Positions 14,431 to 22,306 of a stretch of DNA of 25,163 nucleotides are shown piece after piece. The translations under genes and the position numbers were made by a program. The stretch comes from an uncultured Ruminococcus sp. (GTDB taxonomy: Bacteria > Bacillota > Clostridia > Oscillospirales > Ruminococcaceae): NCBI GenBank assembly GCA_945867875.1, contig CAMBJF010000009.1, positions 1 to 25,163 on the forward strand, written 5' to 3'. Within the stretch, counting starts at the first letter, position 1. Each line of letters begins with the position of its first letter. Under the pieces are notes generated by a model. The model saw only the letters and a program-made list of their open reading frames with translations, ran no database searches and was not told the DNA's origin.

Positions 14431-15546
14431 TTATTCCTGAATGTAAAACCGATATTCAAGGAGCAGATCGACCATTCTGCCGTAGCTTTTGCTGCCGTCG
14501 GTTATGCCGCCGACCTTAAGTGTTGTATCGATCGCCTTATTTGACACCGCTTTTGCAGTCTCGGTGGATATGACGGCTTTCTGGCGGATATACTCCATAT
14601 ATTCCTCGCTGACAAAGGTATTGTCCTTTCTGACTTCGGGGGATATGAGGGTGCAGAGACGGTAATATTCCTCGTAGGGCAGGCTTTTGCGGCAGGCGGA
14701 GAGGAGATAGTTCGAGGCACTGATATATCCGCTGTACCTGACCTCCGGCTCTTCGGCTTCAAGGCAGGCGAGATATGAGATGAAGCCCGCTTCGTCCTCT
14801 CGGATAAAGCCTTTTAAATGGCTCAGCTCGTGCATCACCGTTGAGGGGACACGGGCGGGGCTGAGGGCTTTATTGTAGTTTGCCTCGAGGGTGAAGGGAA
14901 AATATACCCCCTGCAGGTCAAAGCTTGTCATGACCGCACCGCTGACCCTTTTGGGCTTGGGGCAACTGCCTTTCAGCTCGGGATAGCGGTCGGACAGGAT
15001 ATTCATTGAACGCTCGGCTATTTCGTCAAAATTTTTCGGGAGAATGATATCGCCGTTTTCGTCACGGGAGACCTGCAATGCAAGCTCATTTGCGTTTATG
15101 ATAGTTTCCTCGCAGAGCTGTGAGAGCTGCTCATTTGTAAAGCCGCTGCTGCCCGCTCCACCGTGGTATTTTTGGGAAAATTCCGTTGTGCGGTAGAGGA
15201 CGAAGCAATTAAAGGTCTCGGTGAAGATTATGTAGATGAGCACCCAGCCGAAAAATATCCCGAAGCCTTTTAGCAGCCGCTTTTTCTTTTTTACTGCCCC
15301 GATAATTACGATAAACGGCGTGGCGATGAGCAGGAGTATGCCCATAACTATGAGGACGGCTCCGATGGAAAAGGGTAGTATGCCCGTTATCTCGCTTATG
15401 ATGTCGGACAGTGGGGCAAAGATGTGCTTCATATAAAAGTCAGCGGCGGGGGTGCTGAAAACTGCGATGACATTTGCGGCGATGCAGACAGCGGTCACGA
15501 TCATCATTGCTATGACGTTTTTGGAGAGCTTTTTCTTTTCCTGCAA
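14431..15546 (-). CDS. DUF3810 family membrane protein with HExxH protease motif
   Basis: The 371-aa protein has three N-terminal membrane segments (about residues 10-30, 57-84 and 94-117), then a large domain carrying VPSTVMHELSHLKGFIREDEAGF. The HELSH zinc site is H239-E240-H243, with a downstream acidic EDEAGF (E252) in the place expected for a gluzincin third ligand. This is the DUF3810 family, generally annotated as unknown; the motif predicts a membrane-bound zinc peptidase, and activity is inferred. The start is UUG at 15544-15546, with GGAG (15553-15556) 6 nt upstream. It is divergent from the PAP2 gene with only 37 nt between starts, and convergent with the HD gene across the hairpin block at 14293-14391, which may end its transcript. 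Confidence 0.88.
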   Translation of the reverse strand: MQEKKKLSKNVIAMMIVTAVCIAANVIAVFSTPAADFYMKHIFAPLSDIISEITGILPFSIGAVLIVMGILLLIATPFIVIIGAVKKKKRLLKGFGIFFGWVLIYIIFTETFNCFVLYRTTEFSQKYHGGAGSSGFTNEQLSQLCEETIINANELALQVSRDENGDIILPKNFDEIAERSMNILSDRYPELKGSCPKPKRVSGAVMTSFDLQGVYFPFTLEANYNKALSPARVPSTVMHELSHLKGFIREDEAGFISYLACLEAEEPEVRYSGYISASNYLLSACRKSLPYEEYYRLCTLISPEVRKDNTFVSEEYMEYIRQKAVISTETAKAVSNKAIDTTLKVGGITDGSKSYGRMVDLLLEYRFYIQE

Positions 15547-15583
15547 GGCGGGCTCCTTTCACAAACAAATTCAAGAGGTTTAT

Positions 15584-16111
15584 ATGATTTATTTTTACAA
15601 CAAAAGCTGTGAGCGGTTTTATGAAAAATATCCACGGATATATGAGTGGTTCATGGCTTCACAAAAGCGTGTTTCGGGGCTGAAAATCTTCAAGTCTCTG
15701 TCCACCGCCGTGATGTATGCGGCGTATATTCTGCTGCTCGTATTTCTCGGGTCGACGGGAGATATGAGGATAATAAGGGTGATAATTGTGCCCGCTTTGG
15801 TTTTCCTTTTTGTGACGGTTGTGCGAAAGGGGATAAACGCTTCGAGACCTTATGAAAAATATCCCATAAAGCCAATTATCCCCAAGTCCACAAAGGGGAA
15901 ATCCTGCCCCAGCCGTCACACCGCCTGCGCTTTTATAATCGCGCTGGCGGTATTGTATGTAAATGTGCCGCTTGGGATATGCCTGCTGATACTGTCCGTA
16001 TTTATCGGCATTTCACGCCCTGTTATGGGGGTGCATTTTCCCCTTGATGTGACTTTTGCGGCGGTCATTGCCGTTATCCTTGGAATTGTCGGCTTTTTCG
16101 TCATTCCCTGA
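15584..16111 (+). CDS. PAP2 superfamily membrane phosphatase
   Basis: The 175-aa membrane protein has about five helices and the three-part PAP2 signature: KGINASRP (K82, R88-P89), CPSRHT (P109-S110-R111-H112, where PSRH replaces the commoner PSGH) and SRPVMGVHFPLD (S144-R145, H151, D155). The family dephosphorylates lipid phosphates such as phosphatidic acid, phosphatidylglycerol phosphate or undecaprenyl diphosphate at the outer membrane face. ATG 15584 has AAGAGG (15573-15578) 5 nt before it. The open frame upstream to 15452 lies inside the divergent DUF3810 gene and is not used. Any promoter must therefore overlap the start of that gene. Its last 11 bp overlap the convergent methylase gene. 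Confidence 0.9.
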   Translation: MIYFYNKSCERFYEKYPRIYEWFMASQKRVSGLKIFKSLSTAVMYAAYILLLVFLGSTGDMRIIRVIIVPALVFLFVTVVRKGINASRPYEKYPIKPIIPKSTKGKSCPSRHTACAFIIALAVLYVNVPLGICLLILSVFIGISRPVMGVHFPLDVTFAAVIAVILGIVGFFVIP

Positions 16112-16667
16112 TGATGAAAATGGGGATAGGGGGGCAGTTGGGACGGTTGGAAAATTCGGCGGTGATGACGGTGTATTCATCGCTGTCGATAGTTTTTACA
16201 AATTCAAGGAGAGCGTCCTTTTCCTCAAAGCCCGTGTCCCTGCCGTAATAAAGTATCATTGAGATGAGCCCGCCCTTTTTGATAAGGCGCAGGGCTTTTT
16301 TCACCGCTTCAAGGCTCGTGTCCTTATTCGTATGAACGGTGTGATCGCCGCCGGGGAGCCAGCCAAAATTAAAGGTTATGCAGGCTACGGTGCCCTCATC
16401 GGCGTATTTGTCCATATTAATATGGCTGTCGAGGACGAGATTTGCACGGTCTGAAAGCCCTTTTTCGCAGAGGAGCTTTCGGGTGCTCTCTATGGCATCG
16501 CTCTGGATATCAAAGGCGGTCACTTTCCCGCTTTCGCCCACAAGCTCACATAAAAATGCGGTGTCGTTTCCTCTGCCTGCGGTGGCATCTATGCAGATAT
16601 CTCCCTTAGAAACACGGGAGGTTATGACCCCCTTTGAGATATCAAGGGCGTTGAATGTCTTTCTCAT
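16101..16667 (-). CDS. mnmM: MnmM/YtqB-like SAM-dependent methyltransferase
   Basis: The 188-aa protein is a class I methyltransferase of the rRNA_methylase/YtqB type. It has motif I IDATAGRGNDTAFL (26-39), VTAFDIQSDAI after the second strand, and the characteristic NFGWLPGGDH (100-109). It ends with NRPNCPPIPIFI, also typical. The B. subtilis homologue is reported as MnmM, which methylates nm5s2U to mnm5s2U at the tRNA wobble position; the symbol is assigned by family resemblance only. Its ATG overlaps the coaW stop as ATGA (16664-16667), indicating translational coupling. It is the last gene of the long minus-strand operon, and its stop lies inside the convergent PAP2 gene with no terminator visible. 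Confidence 0.85.
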   Translation of the reverse strand: MRKTFNALDISKGVITSRVSKGDICIDATAGRGNDTAFLCELVGESGKVTAFDIQSDAIESTRKLLCEKGLSDRANLVLDSHINMDKYADEGTVACITFNFGWLPGGDHTVHTNKDTSLEAVKKALRLIKKGGLISMILYYGRDTGFEEKDALLEFVKTIDSDEYTVITAEFSNRPNCPPIPIFIIRE

Positions 16668-17494
16668 ATGCTCTGCGTCCTTTCAAGTCCGAGAATTACG
16701 GCGCCAAGGGCACCAGCATAGGCGGCTTTCGGGGGAACGGTGAATTTCAGGCCGTGGAGGTCTCCCACCGCTTCAAGTATGGCTTTGCCCTCGGGTATCT
16801 CGGACATTGCGCCCACGAAAACGGCTTCGGTGAAGTCGGTGCCCTTGCAGGCAAAGGCTGCCATTACACCTGCGGTCTGGAACACCATATTCGCAAGGCC
16901 TGCGGCGATATGGGCGGGCTCGTGGGATATATGGCGGCTGCCGAAATTTGCGGCGGTGACGTTTGCCGCAAGACCGCCTAAAATGCCCTTGCAGATGTCG
17001 CCCATTGTGAGGTCTACCTTTGCAGGGTCGCCCTCGGATATAAGGCGGTTCACGGTTTCGCTGTCGGTGACGTTCATTGTCAGGTCGGCAAGGCCTGCAA
17101 GCGTTCCGCCGCCTACGCCGCTGCCGCCGATATGGGTGAGCTTGTCCCCGTCGGCGGTGACGAATGCGGTGCCAGTGCCGATGCTTACAAATACAGCCTT
17201 TTTTATGCCGCTGAGCTTCTGCGCTCCTCGGGGAAAGCAGCCGAACTCCTCAGAATATATCCGTGGGATATCTCCGAAACGGTGTTCGGCAATGTCATTG
17301 CCTGCTCCTGTGAGGAAAATGTGCTGCGGGGGGGCGTTGATCTCTGCTTCATCGAGCATTGCCTTTACTTCCGCTTCAAGGCGTTCACCGCTTCCGTCGG
17401 CGGCGTATTTTCTGTTTGCAAGGATATTTCCGCTTTTGTCGGCGGCGATGAGCTTTACTGCCGAGCCGCCGATATCTGCTCCAAGATAGTACAT
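16664..17494 (-). CDS. coaW: type II pantothenate kinase
   Basis: The 276-aa kinase has the ASKHA-fold phosphate loop YLGADIGGSAVKLIA (3-17), SIGTGTAFV (104-112) and the type II hallmark THIGGSGVGGGTLAGL (120-135), with AAAFACKGTDF-like and ILGLER segments at the end. It phosphorylates pantothenate, the first step of coenzyme A synthesis; type II enzymes are mostly not inhibited by CoA. ATG at 17492-17494 is chosen over an earlier frame opening at 17560 because it gives the conserved N-terminus, has AAAGGA about 10 nt upstream and lies 4 nt after the thuA-like stop. The next gene overlaps it by 4 bp. It is embedded in an operon otherwise mixing sugar genes and RNA-modification genes. Confidence 0.9.
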   Translation of the reverse strand: MYYLGADIGGSAVKLIAADKSGNILANRKYAADGSGERLEAEVKAMLDEAEINAPPQHIFLTGAGNDIAEHRFGDIPRIYSEEFGCFPRGAQKLSGIKKAVFVSIGTGTAFVTADGDKLTHIGGSGVGGGTLAGLADLTMNVTDSETVNRLISEGDPAKVDLTMGDICKGILGGLAANVTAANFGSRHISHEPAHIAAGLANMVFQTAGVMAAFACKGTDFTEAVFVGAMSEIPEGKAILEAVGDLHGLKFTVPPKAAYAGALGAVILGLERTQSI

Positions 17495-17498
17495 TTTC

Positions 17499-18221
17499 TC
17501 AGTTTCCTTTCTCAAGAGGTGCGGGATTGGTGCAGGGGATATTTTGACTTTTCCTGTCACTCGGCGCTGCCCATTTTACGGCATTTTTTATTATCCGAAG
17601 CACATTTTCATCGTGATACACGGGATATTCCTCGTGACCCGGCTGGAAATAGAAGATACGTCCTGCGCCCCGTCTGAACGTCACGCCGCAGCGGAATACC
17701 TCGCCCCCCGAAAACCAGCCCATAAACACGACTTCATCTGGGGTCGGGATATCAAATGGCTCGCCGTACATCTCTTCACGGGGCAGCTCGAAATGCTCGG
17801 GAATGCCCTGTGCAATGGGGTGGGAGGGGATAACCGTCCAGACACGCTCTCTGTCGCCGTGGCGCCATTTCAGGTTGCAGGAGGTGCCGCAGAGGGCTTT
17901 GAATATTTTGCTGTGGTGGGCTGAGTGGAGGGGGATAAAGCCCATTCCGCCGTTTATCCGTTCGGTTACAAGGCGGACGGTCTCGTCGCTTACCTTGTCG
18001 TGAGCCTGATGACCCCACCATATGAGGACATCGGTATCGTCAAGGAGCTCTTTTGTGATGCCATTGTTTTCCATATCAAGGGTGGCGTATTTTACGGAAA
18101 TATTATTGTCCGCTTCAAGATATTTTCCTATCTGATAATGTATTCCCTCTGGGTATATGGCTGCTACCTCGGGTTGGTTTTTCTCGTGGATATATTCGTT
18201 CCAGACAAGCACATTTATCAT
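17499..18221 (-). CDS. ThuA-like protein (trehalose utilization family)
   Basis: The 240-aa cytosolic protein matches the ThuA family, a class I glutamine-amidotransferase-like fold: VLVWNEYIHEK at the N-terminus, DTDVLIWWGHQAHD, GGMGFIPLHSAHHSKIFKALCG, IPSHPIAQGIPEHFEL and VTFRRGAGRIFYFQPGHEEYPVYHDENVLRII. ThuA takes part in disaccharide (trehalose, maltitol, sucrose) catabolism, usually with oxidoreductases and isomerases; the exact reaction is not settled. ATG at 18221 directly abuts the TAA of the 79-aa gene, and its GGAGGAG (18231-18237) lies inside that gene. Its pairing with a sugar-phosphate isomerase/epimerase two genes upstream supports a carbohydrate role. Confidence 0.88.
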   Translation of the reverse strand: MINVLVWNEYIHEKNQPEVAAIYPEGIHYQIGKYLEADNNISVKYATLDMENNGITKELLDDTDVLIWWGHQAHDKVSDETVRLVTERINGGMGFIPLHSAHHSKIFKALCGTSCNLKWRHGDRERVWTVIPSHPIAQGIPEHFELPREEMYGEPFDIPTPDEVVFMGWFSGGEVFRCGVTFRRGAGRIFYFQPGHEEYPVYHDENVLRIIKNAVKWAAPSDRKSQNIPCTNPAPLEKGN

Positions 18222-18461
18222 TTATGAAAGCTCCTCCATTATGCGCTCTGCGGACTCCTTTGCGGCTTCGGCAAGGGCTTTTTTGGACTTGGTTTCCGAG
18301 CTTATCATTTCAAGCTCCATAAGCACATCTTCAATCAGGCAGGCGGTGTCGTCATCGGTTCGGGTGTCGTCGCAGACTGCGGAAAGCTTGTCATAAAAGG
18401 CTTCAAAGCTTATTTTGCCGCCTATTGCCTGTGAGCATATGTCCTTTATTTTATCGTTCAT
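18222..18461 (-). CDS. unknown small helical protein (79 aa)
   Basis: The product is acidic and helix-rich with no hydrophobic segment. It starts MNDKIKDICSQAIGG, continues KISFEAFYDKLSAVCDD, and ends in a Lys/Glu/Ala-rich helix (KKALAEAAKESAERIMEEL) that could form a coiled coil. ATG at 18461 is preferred to GTG 18470: AAGGAG (18470-18475) is 8 nt before it but overlaps the GTG. Its ATG overlaps the isomerase TGA as ATGA, and its stop touches the ThuA ATG, so it is clearly translated as part of the run. I do not recognise a family. It could be a small adaptor of the two enzymes it sits between, which is only inference from position. Confidence 0.75.
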   Translation of the reverse strand: MNDKIKDICSQAIGGKISFEAFYDKLSAVCDDTRTDDDTACLIEDVLMELEMISSETKSKKALAEAAKESAERIMEELS

Positions 18462-19312
18462 TTTAAGCACTCCTTAAATATGTTCAGTAAATTTTCAGCC
18501 GATCTTCTCATATACAAAAGCTGGTCCGCAGCTCCGAAATGCTCAACGGAGAAGCTGTCTCTGTAGCCGTCCTCCAGGAGCTTTTTCACGATCCCCTCAA
18601 TGCCGATGTATCCGCCGCAGGCTTCGCAGGGGTACATTATTTTTCCCGAAAGGTCAGCCTTGCCGTTGGTGTCTGCGGCGTTTTTGCGGGAGCTGTCACG
18701 GGAGCGGTCTTTGAGATGAACGTGAGCAACGTATTTCCTGAGCTTTAAATATGCTTCCTCCGCATTTTCAAGGCTGTAGGCGAAATTTCCCGTGTCAAAG
18801 GTGAATTTCAGCCCGTTTACGTTCTCCATAAACCATAAAAGTCCGTCAGCGTCGGAGTATGGTGCGGCTTCGTCATCGAAGTCCTCGAGGGTGATGGTTA
18901 TGCCGTACTGCTTTGCTTCCTCGCACATAAAGCTGAGATTTTCCGCCATTTTTTCCCTGACAGCTTCAAAATTATCATCGGGGGCGATGAATCCTGCAAC
19001 TGAGAGGACTTTTTTTGCACCGAAATATGCGGCGGTGTCAAGATGCTCCTTTATTTTGTCACGGGTGATGCTTTCGGCTTCGTGACCCATATCGTATCGG
19101 TTATAGACCGATGCGGCAGACAGTCCGCAGGAGTCGAAAAGCGCCTTTGTCTCTGCCCTCTGAGCCAGCCGCCAGAGGTCACATTCAAGCCCCTCATAGC
19201 CTGCTTCACGGGCATAGGTGAGCATTTTTTCGGGAGATATGCCCTGCTGCTCTGCGCCCTCAAAAATGTGTTCGAGAAAGATGTTCAGCTGTGGGAATTT
19301 TGGTGCATACAT
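18458..19312 (-). CDS. sugar phosphate isomerase/epimerase (TIM barrel)
   Basis: The 284-aa AP-endonuclease-2-like barrel has the metal-binding residues of xylose-isomerase-like epimerases: ITLEDFDDE (E143), FTFDTGNFAYS (D173), HVHLKDRSRD (H199) and FSVEHFG (E257). Motifs GYEGLECDLW and AAYFGAKKVLSVAG are also normal. The family interconverts keto sugars or inositol derivatives; the substrate is undetermined. ATG 19312 has AAAGGA 8 nt upstream. It follows the DUF4832 gene by 13 nt and overlaps the next gene by 4 bp. The DUF4832-isomerase-unknown-ThuA order suggests uptake or breakdown of a host or diet sugar. Confidence 0.9.
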   Translation of the reverse strand: MYAPKFPQLNIFLEHIFEGAEQQGISPEKMLTYAREAGYEGLECDLWRLAQRAETKALFDSCGLSAASVYNRYDMGHEAESITRDKIKEHLDTAAYFGAKKVLSVAGFIAPDDNFEAVREKMAENLSFMCEEAKQYGITITLEDFDDEAAPYSDADGLLWFMENVNGLKFTFDTGNFAYSLENAEEAYLKLRKYVAHVHLKDRSRDSSRKNAADTNGKADLSGKIMYPCEACGGYIGIEGIVKKLLEDGYRDSFSVEHFGAADQLLYMRRSAENLLNIFKECLK

Positions 19313-19325
19313 AATAGTGTTCCTT

Positions 19326-20723
19326 TCACTTGCTTATTTTTCCGAGCAGAAGATAATTATTGTCTGCGGTGTGCTTGTTTGCAAAGCGGATATTGGGGGT
19401 GCTGCCCTTTTCATAGCTGTCCTCAAATGCGCCCACGGCAAGGTGCTTTCCTTTGGGGAGAAGGCTGCTGTCGAGGGTGAATGAGATGGTTTTGGTTTTG
19501 CCTGAGCCGAATGCTCCGCTGTCAATTTTAAAGCTTTTGGGCAGGAGCTTTATGACCCTGCCGTTCTGATCGGTGACGGCAAATTTCAACTCCATAGGGA
19601 AATATGCAGGGGCATTTCCTGTGTTTTTTATCTTAACTTTTATTGTGGTTTTGCTCTCGTTTCGGGTGAGAGATGCGGCGGTTACAGTAAGATTGTAACC
19701 CATTTCATTACTGAGCCGTTCTACAAGCTCCTTTTTGTCGCTGTAAAAAGCGGAGCCGTCATACATTGAGCCGCCAAGCGCCATATATGTGAGCTTTCCC
19801 ACCTCAACCGAGTCGATGAGCGCCTTGTCAGTCCAGCTTCCGTCATCTCGTTGATAGGAATAGCCGTAGCACATCTCGCCCACGGTGGGGAGGTTGTTTT
19901 CCGCTGCGGGGAGGAGGGCTTTTTCGTGACCGATGAGCCCCACAAGTCCGTCACGGCGGAGGGTTATGCCCAGGGATACGGCGTATTCGGAAACGGGGGT
20001 TGGCTTATCATTGTTGACAGGGAGAACCAGCTGTGTGCTGTGAAAAAGCTCCGACCACTCCTTGAGGCATTTTTTCTGCATATCCTCCGAGGGCATTTTG
20101 CTGCCTTCAAGACCGTAGGTGTGCCACTCGCCCCAGTTGCCGTAGGTGCGGATATCGATAAATTCTATGCGGCTGTCGCCGTCATAGCGCTCGGCAATGG
20201 CTTTTGCAAGGCTCATTGCGGCGGTATAGTAATGCTTGTCGCTCCAGACGGGTGTGCGCTGGGTGCTGTCATCGCTGTAGAATGATGTGGCGGCGGCGGT
20301 TGTGTATTTGCAGCCATTGTCGTAGACATACTGAGGTACAAGCCCGTCGGGGGCATCTGAGCCTGAATCGGCGGGGACAATGCCGAATGCAAAGGTCTTG
20401 CCGTATTTGTCGCATAGCTCTGCCAATTCATCTATCCGAGACCAGTCATAAACGCCCTCTGAGGTCTCGATATCCTTCCAGTTGAAGCGGGAATAGACTA
20501 CGGATATCATATCCCATGCGGGGTCGTTTTCGATGCCGTAAACGGGGTCGTCAAACCAGCTTGGGTCATAGACATACTCCACCCAGCCTTTGTGGGGATT
20601 GGGCACTGCGGCGGTCTCGGGAGCTATTGGGAACGCCATTGTTCCGCTTTCGGCTGACACGCTTGTGCAGAGCAGGGGGAGAAATATTATTGCCGCAAGG
20701 ATAAGTGAAATTATTCTTTTCAT
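19326..20723 (-). CDS. secreted DUF4832 protein, glycosidase-like
   Basis: The 465-aa exported protein has a classical signal peptide (MKRIISLILAAIIFLPLLC, cleavage after VSA). The mature part opens with a barrel similar to beta-galactosidase/GH42-like proteins: NPHKGWVEYVYDP, SVVYSRFNWKDIETSEGVYDW, GKTFAFGIVPA and FIDIRTYGNWGEWHTYG. A DUF4832-type region follows, ending in an Ig-like beta domain (about 365-460) with TTIKVKIKNTGNAPAY. In related proteins the pairing is thought to be polysaccharide-active, and the WGEW segment has candidate acidic residues, but the activity is unproven. ATG 20723 is chosen because AGGAG lies 8 nt upstream and the signal peptide starts there. It follows rsmA by 19 nt and heads the carbohydrate part of the operon. 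Confidence 0.82.
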   Translation of the reverse strand: MKRIISLILAAIIFLPLLCTSVSAESGTMAFPIAPETAAVPNPHKGWVEYVYDPSWFDDPVYGIENDPAWDMISVVYSRFNWKDIETSEGVYDWSRIDELAELCDKYGKTFAFGIVPADSGSDAPDGLVPQYVYDNGCKYTTAAATSFYSDDSTQRTPVWSDKHYYTAAMSLAKAIAERYDGDSRIEFIDIRTYGNWGEWHTYGLEGSKMPSEDMQKKCLKEWSELFHSTQLVLPVNNDKPTPVSEYAVSLGITLRRDGLVGLIGHEKALLPAAENNLPTVGEMCYGYSYQRDDGSWTDKALIDSVEVGKLTYMALGGSMYDGSAFYSDKKELVERLSNEMGYNLTVTAASLTRNESKTTIKVKIKNTGNAPAYFPMELKFAVTDQNGRVIKLLPKSFKIDSGAFGSGKTKTISFTLDSSLLPKGKHLAVGAFEDSYEKGSTPNIRFANKHTADNNYLLLGKISK

Positions 20724-20742
20724 ATATAACGCTCCTGTTATA

Positions 20743-21603
20743 TTACATAAGGGCTGAGAGTTGCTCGGAAACATCTGCAAACTGCTGTAATGTGAGCTGC
20801 TCGGGACGGATATTTTCCGAAAGTCCTGCGGCTTTTATTGCGCTTATCACGGTCTGCTTGTCGGCGGACATTGATGATGAAAGGGAATTTGCGAGATTTT
20901 TTCTTCGCTGTGAGAATGCTCCTCTCACCACACGGAAAAAGAATTTTTCATCGGTCACGCTTACTGCGGGGGTGTCTCTGATATCAAGGCGGATAACGCA
21001 GGAATCAACGTTGGGAGCAGGCATAAAGCTGCCTCGTGAAACGTTGAAAAGAAGCTTGGGTTCGGCGTAGTAATACACCGCCGCCGTTACCGCTCCGCAC
21101 TCTCTGCTGCCGGGCTTTGCGCAAAGTCTTACTCCCGCTTCTTTCTGCACCATTACCGTAATTGACTTTATTGGCAGGCGGCTTTCAAGGAGGTACATTA
21201 TGATAGGAGAGGTGATGTAATAGGGGAGGTTTGCGCAGACCGCCACATCAAGCCCCTTGAAATTCTCCTCTATAACGGCGTTAAGGTCGGTTTTCATAAC
21301 GTCTGCATTTATAACGGTTACGTTATCATATTCCGCCAAAGTTTCCTGTAAAATGGGGATAAGGCGGGTGTCTATCTCCACGGCTGCAACCTTGTCCGCA
21401 CGCTTGGCAAGCTCGTTTGTGAGAACGCCCACGCCTGTGCCTATCTCGATTACGCCGAAGCCTTTTCTGGCATTTCCCATTTCGGCAATTTTCGGGCATA
21501 TGGAAGGATTTATAATGAAATTCTGTCCGAGGGCTTTGGAGAATGTGAAGCCGTGGCGCTCGAAGATATCCTTTATAACGTTTATGTTTGTGAGATTTTC
21601 CAT
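20743..21603 (-). CDS. rsmA: 16S rRNA dimethyladenosine transferase RsmA/KsgA
   Basis: The 286-aa methyltransferase has all KsgA marks: FTFSKALGQNFIINP (19-33), SAM motif VIEIGTGVGVLTNEL (51-65), acidic VAAVEIDTRL, and the adenine-binding CANLPYYITSPIIMYLLE (123-140). It dimethylates two adjacent adenines in the 3' helix 45 loop of 16S rRNA (A1518/A1519 in E. coli) late in small-subunit assembly. ATG 21603 has AAAGGA 7 nt upstream and lies 11 nt after sfsA. In many Firmicutes ksgA is near rnmV (rRNA maturation) and veg; here it follows sfsA and precedes a secreted carbohydrate protein instead. Confidence 0.96.
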   Translation of the reverse strand: MENLTNINVIKDIFERHGFTFSKALGQNFIINPSICPKIAEMGNARKGFGVIEIGTGVGVLTNELAKRADKVAAVEIDTRLIPILQETLAEYDNVTVINADVMKTDLNAVIEENFKGLDVAVCANLPYYITSPIIMYLLESRLPIKSITVMVQKEAGVRLCAKPGSRECGAVTAAVYYYAEPKLLFNVSRGSFMPAPNVDSCVIRLDIRDTPAVSVTDEKFFFRVVRGAFSQRRKNLANSLSSSMSADKQTVISAIKAAGLSENIRPEQLTLQQFADVSEQLSALM

Positions 21604-21614
21604 AAGTTTTTCCT

Positions 21615-22292
21615 TTATAAGATTATTTTGCAGGGCTTGTCGATTTCCATACTGTCGGGGGTGACGGTGCAGGTGTATGCAAGGACGTTCACGCCCTTTT
21701 CCGAGGCGGCTTTCAGGGCATCGGCAAACTGGGGGTGGGTGTCACGGTTGGGGGTAAAATATTTCGCCTTTTCCATTTGTATCACAAAGAGAATATATGC
21801 TTCATAGCCGCTTTTGGCAGCGGTCACAAGCTCGTTTATGTGCTTTAGTCCACGCTCGGTAGGTGCATCGGGAAAGCGGCACACGCCGTTATCTTCGAGG
21901 GTGCAGCCCTTGACCTCCATAAATATTTTCCGTTCACCTGCTTCAATGTAAAAGTCAAATCGGGAGCTGCCGAAAACAGTTTCGGGGCGGATATATGTGA
22001 CATTTTCAAAAAGTCGTGGGATAAATTCCATTGCGGCTTTGTTGGGGCTCTGGCTGTCCATATTTATGAGCATTCCGTTTTTGTAAACGGCGATGAGGTC
22101 ATATTTAGTTTTGCGTTTTGAGCCTTCGGGTGCTTTTTCAAGTATGACCCTTGCGCCCTGGGGCAAAAGCTCCTTGCAGCGCCCTGTGTTTTTCACGTGG
22201 ACGGTCTCTTCTCTGCCGTTTACCATGACCTTTGCGATAAATCTGTTGGGGCGGGAGATGAACACGCCCTCCTCTGTAGTGCCGTATTTTAT
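21615..22292 (-). CDS. sfsA: SfsA family sugar fermentation stimulation protein, probable AUA start
   Basis: The product is about 225 aa and has the SfsA signature blocks FISRPNRFIAKV, HVKNTGRCKELLPQGARV, YDLIAVYKNGMLINMDSQ, SRFDFYIEAGERKIFMEVKGC and FPDAPTERGLKHINEL. The fold is a nuclease-like PD-(D/E)xK plan; the name comes from maltose metabolism in E. coli and the cell role is uncertain. The start is unusual. No ATG lies where relatives begin (MKY...). The codon there is ATA (22290-22292), with AAGGGG (22301-22306) exactly 8 nt upstream. The only other canonical option, GTG at 22299-22301, overlaps that Shine-Dalgarno and has no spacing; GTG at codon 13 of the longer frame would remove conserved residues. 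The next genes follow after 11 nt. Confidence 0.9.
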   Translation of the reverse strand: MKYGTTEEGVFISRPNRFIAKVMVNGREETVHVKNTGRCKELLPQGARVILEKAPEGSKRKTKYDLIAVYKNGMLINMDSQSPNKAAMEFIPRLFENVTYIRPETVFGSSRFDFYIEAGERKIFMEVKGCTLEDNGVCRFPDAPTERGLKHINELVTAAKSGYEAYILFVIQMEKAKYFTPNRDTHPQFADALKAASEKGVNVLAYTCTVTPDSMEIDKPCKIIL

Positions 22293-22300
22293 GGAGCTCA

Positions 22301-22306
22301 CCCCTT
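22301..22306 (-). promoter_or_regulatory. ribosome binding site deciding the sfsA start
   Basis: AAGGGG on the minus strand, continuing as AAGGGGTGA, lies 8 nt before an ATA codon and 0 nt from a GTG codon. It also overlaps the TAA stop of the preceding Cys-rich gene (22305-22307), a typical coupled junction. It argues for initiation at ATA 22292. Confidence 0.6.

Noticed and set aside
16740..17489. 249-aa plus-strand frame opposite coaW
   Set aside because: Pro/Ser/Ala-rich shadow typical of the reverse of GC-rich coding sequence; coaW motifs on the other strand are decisive.
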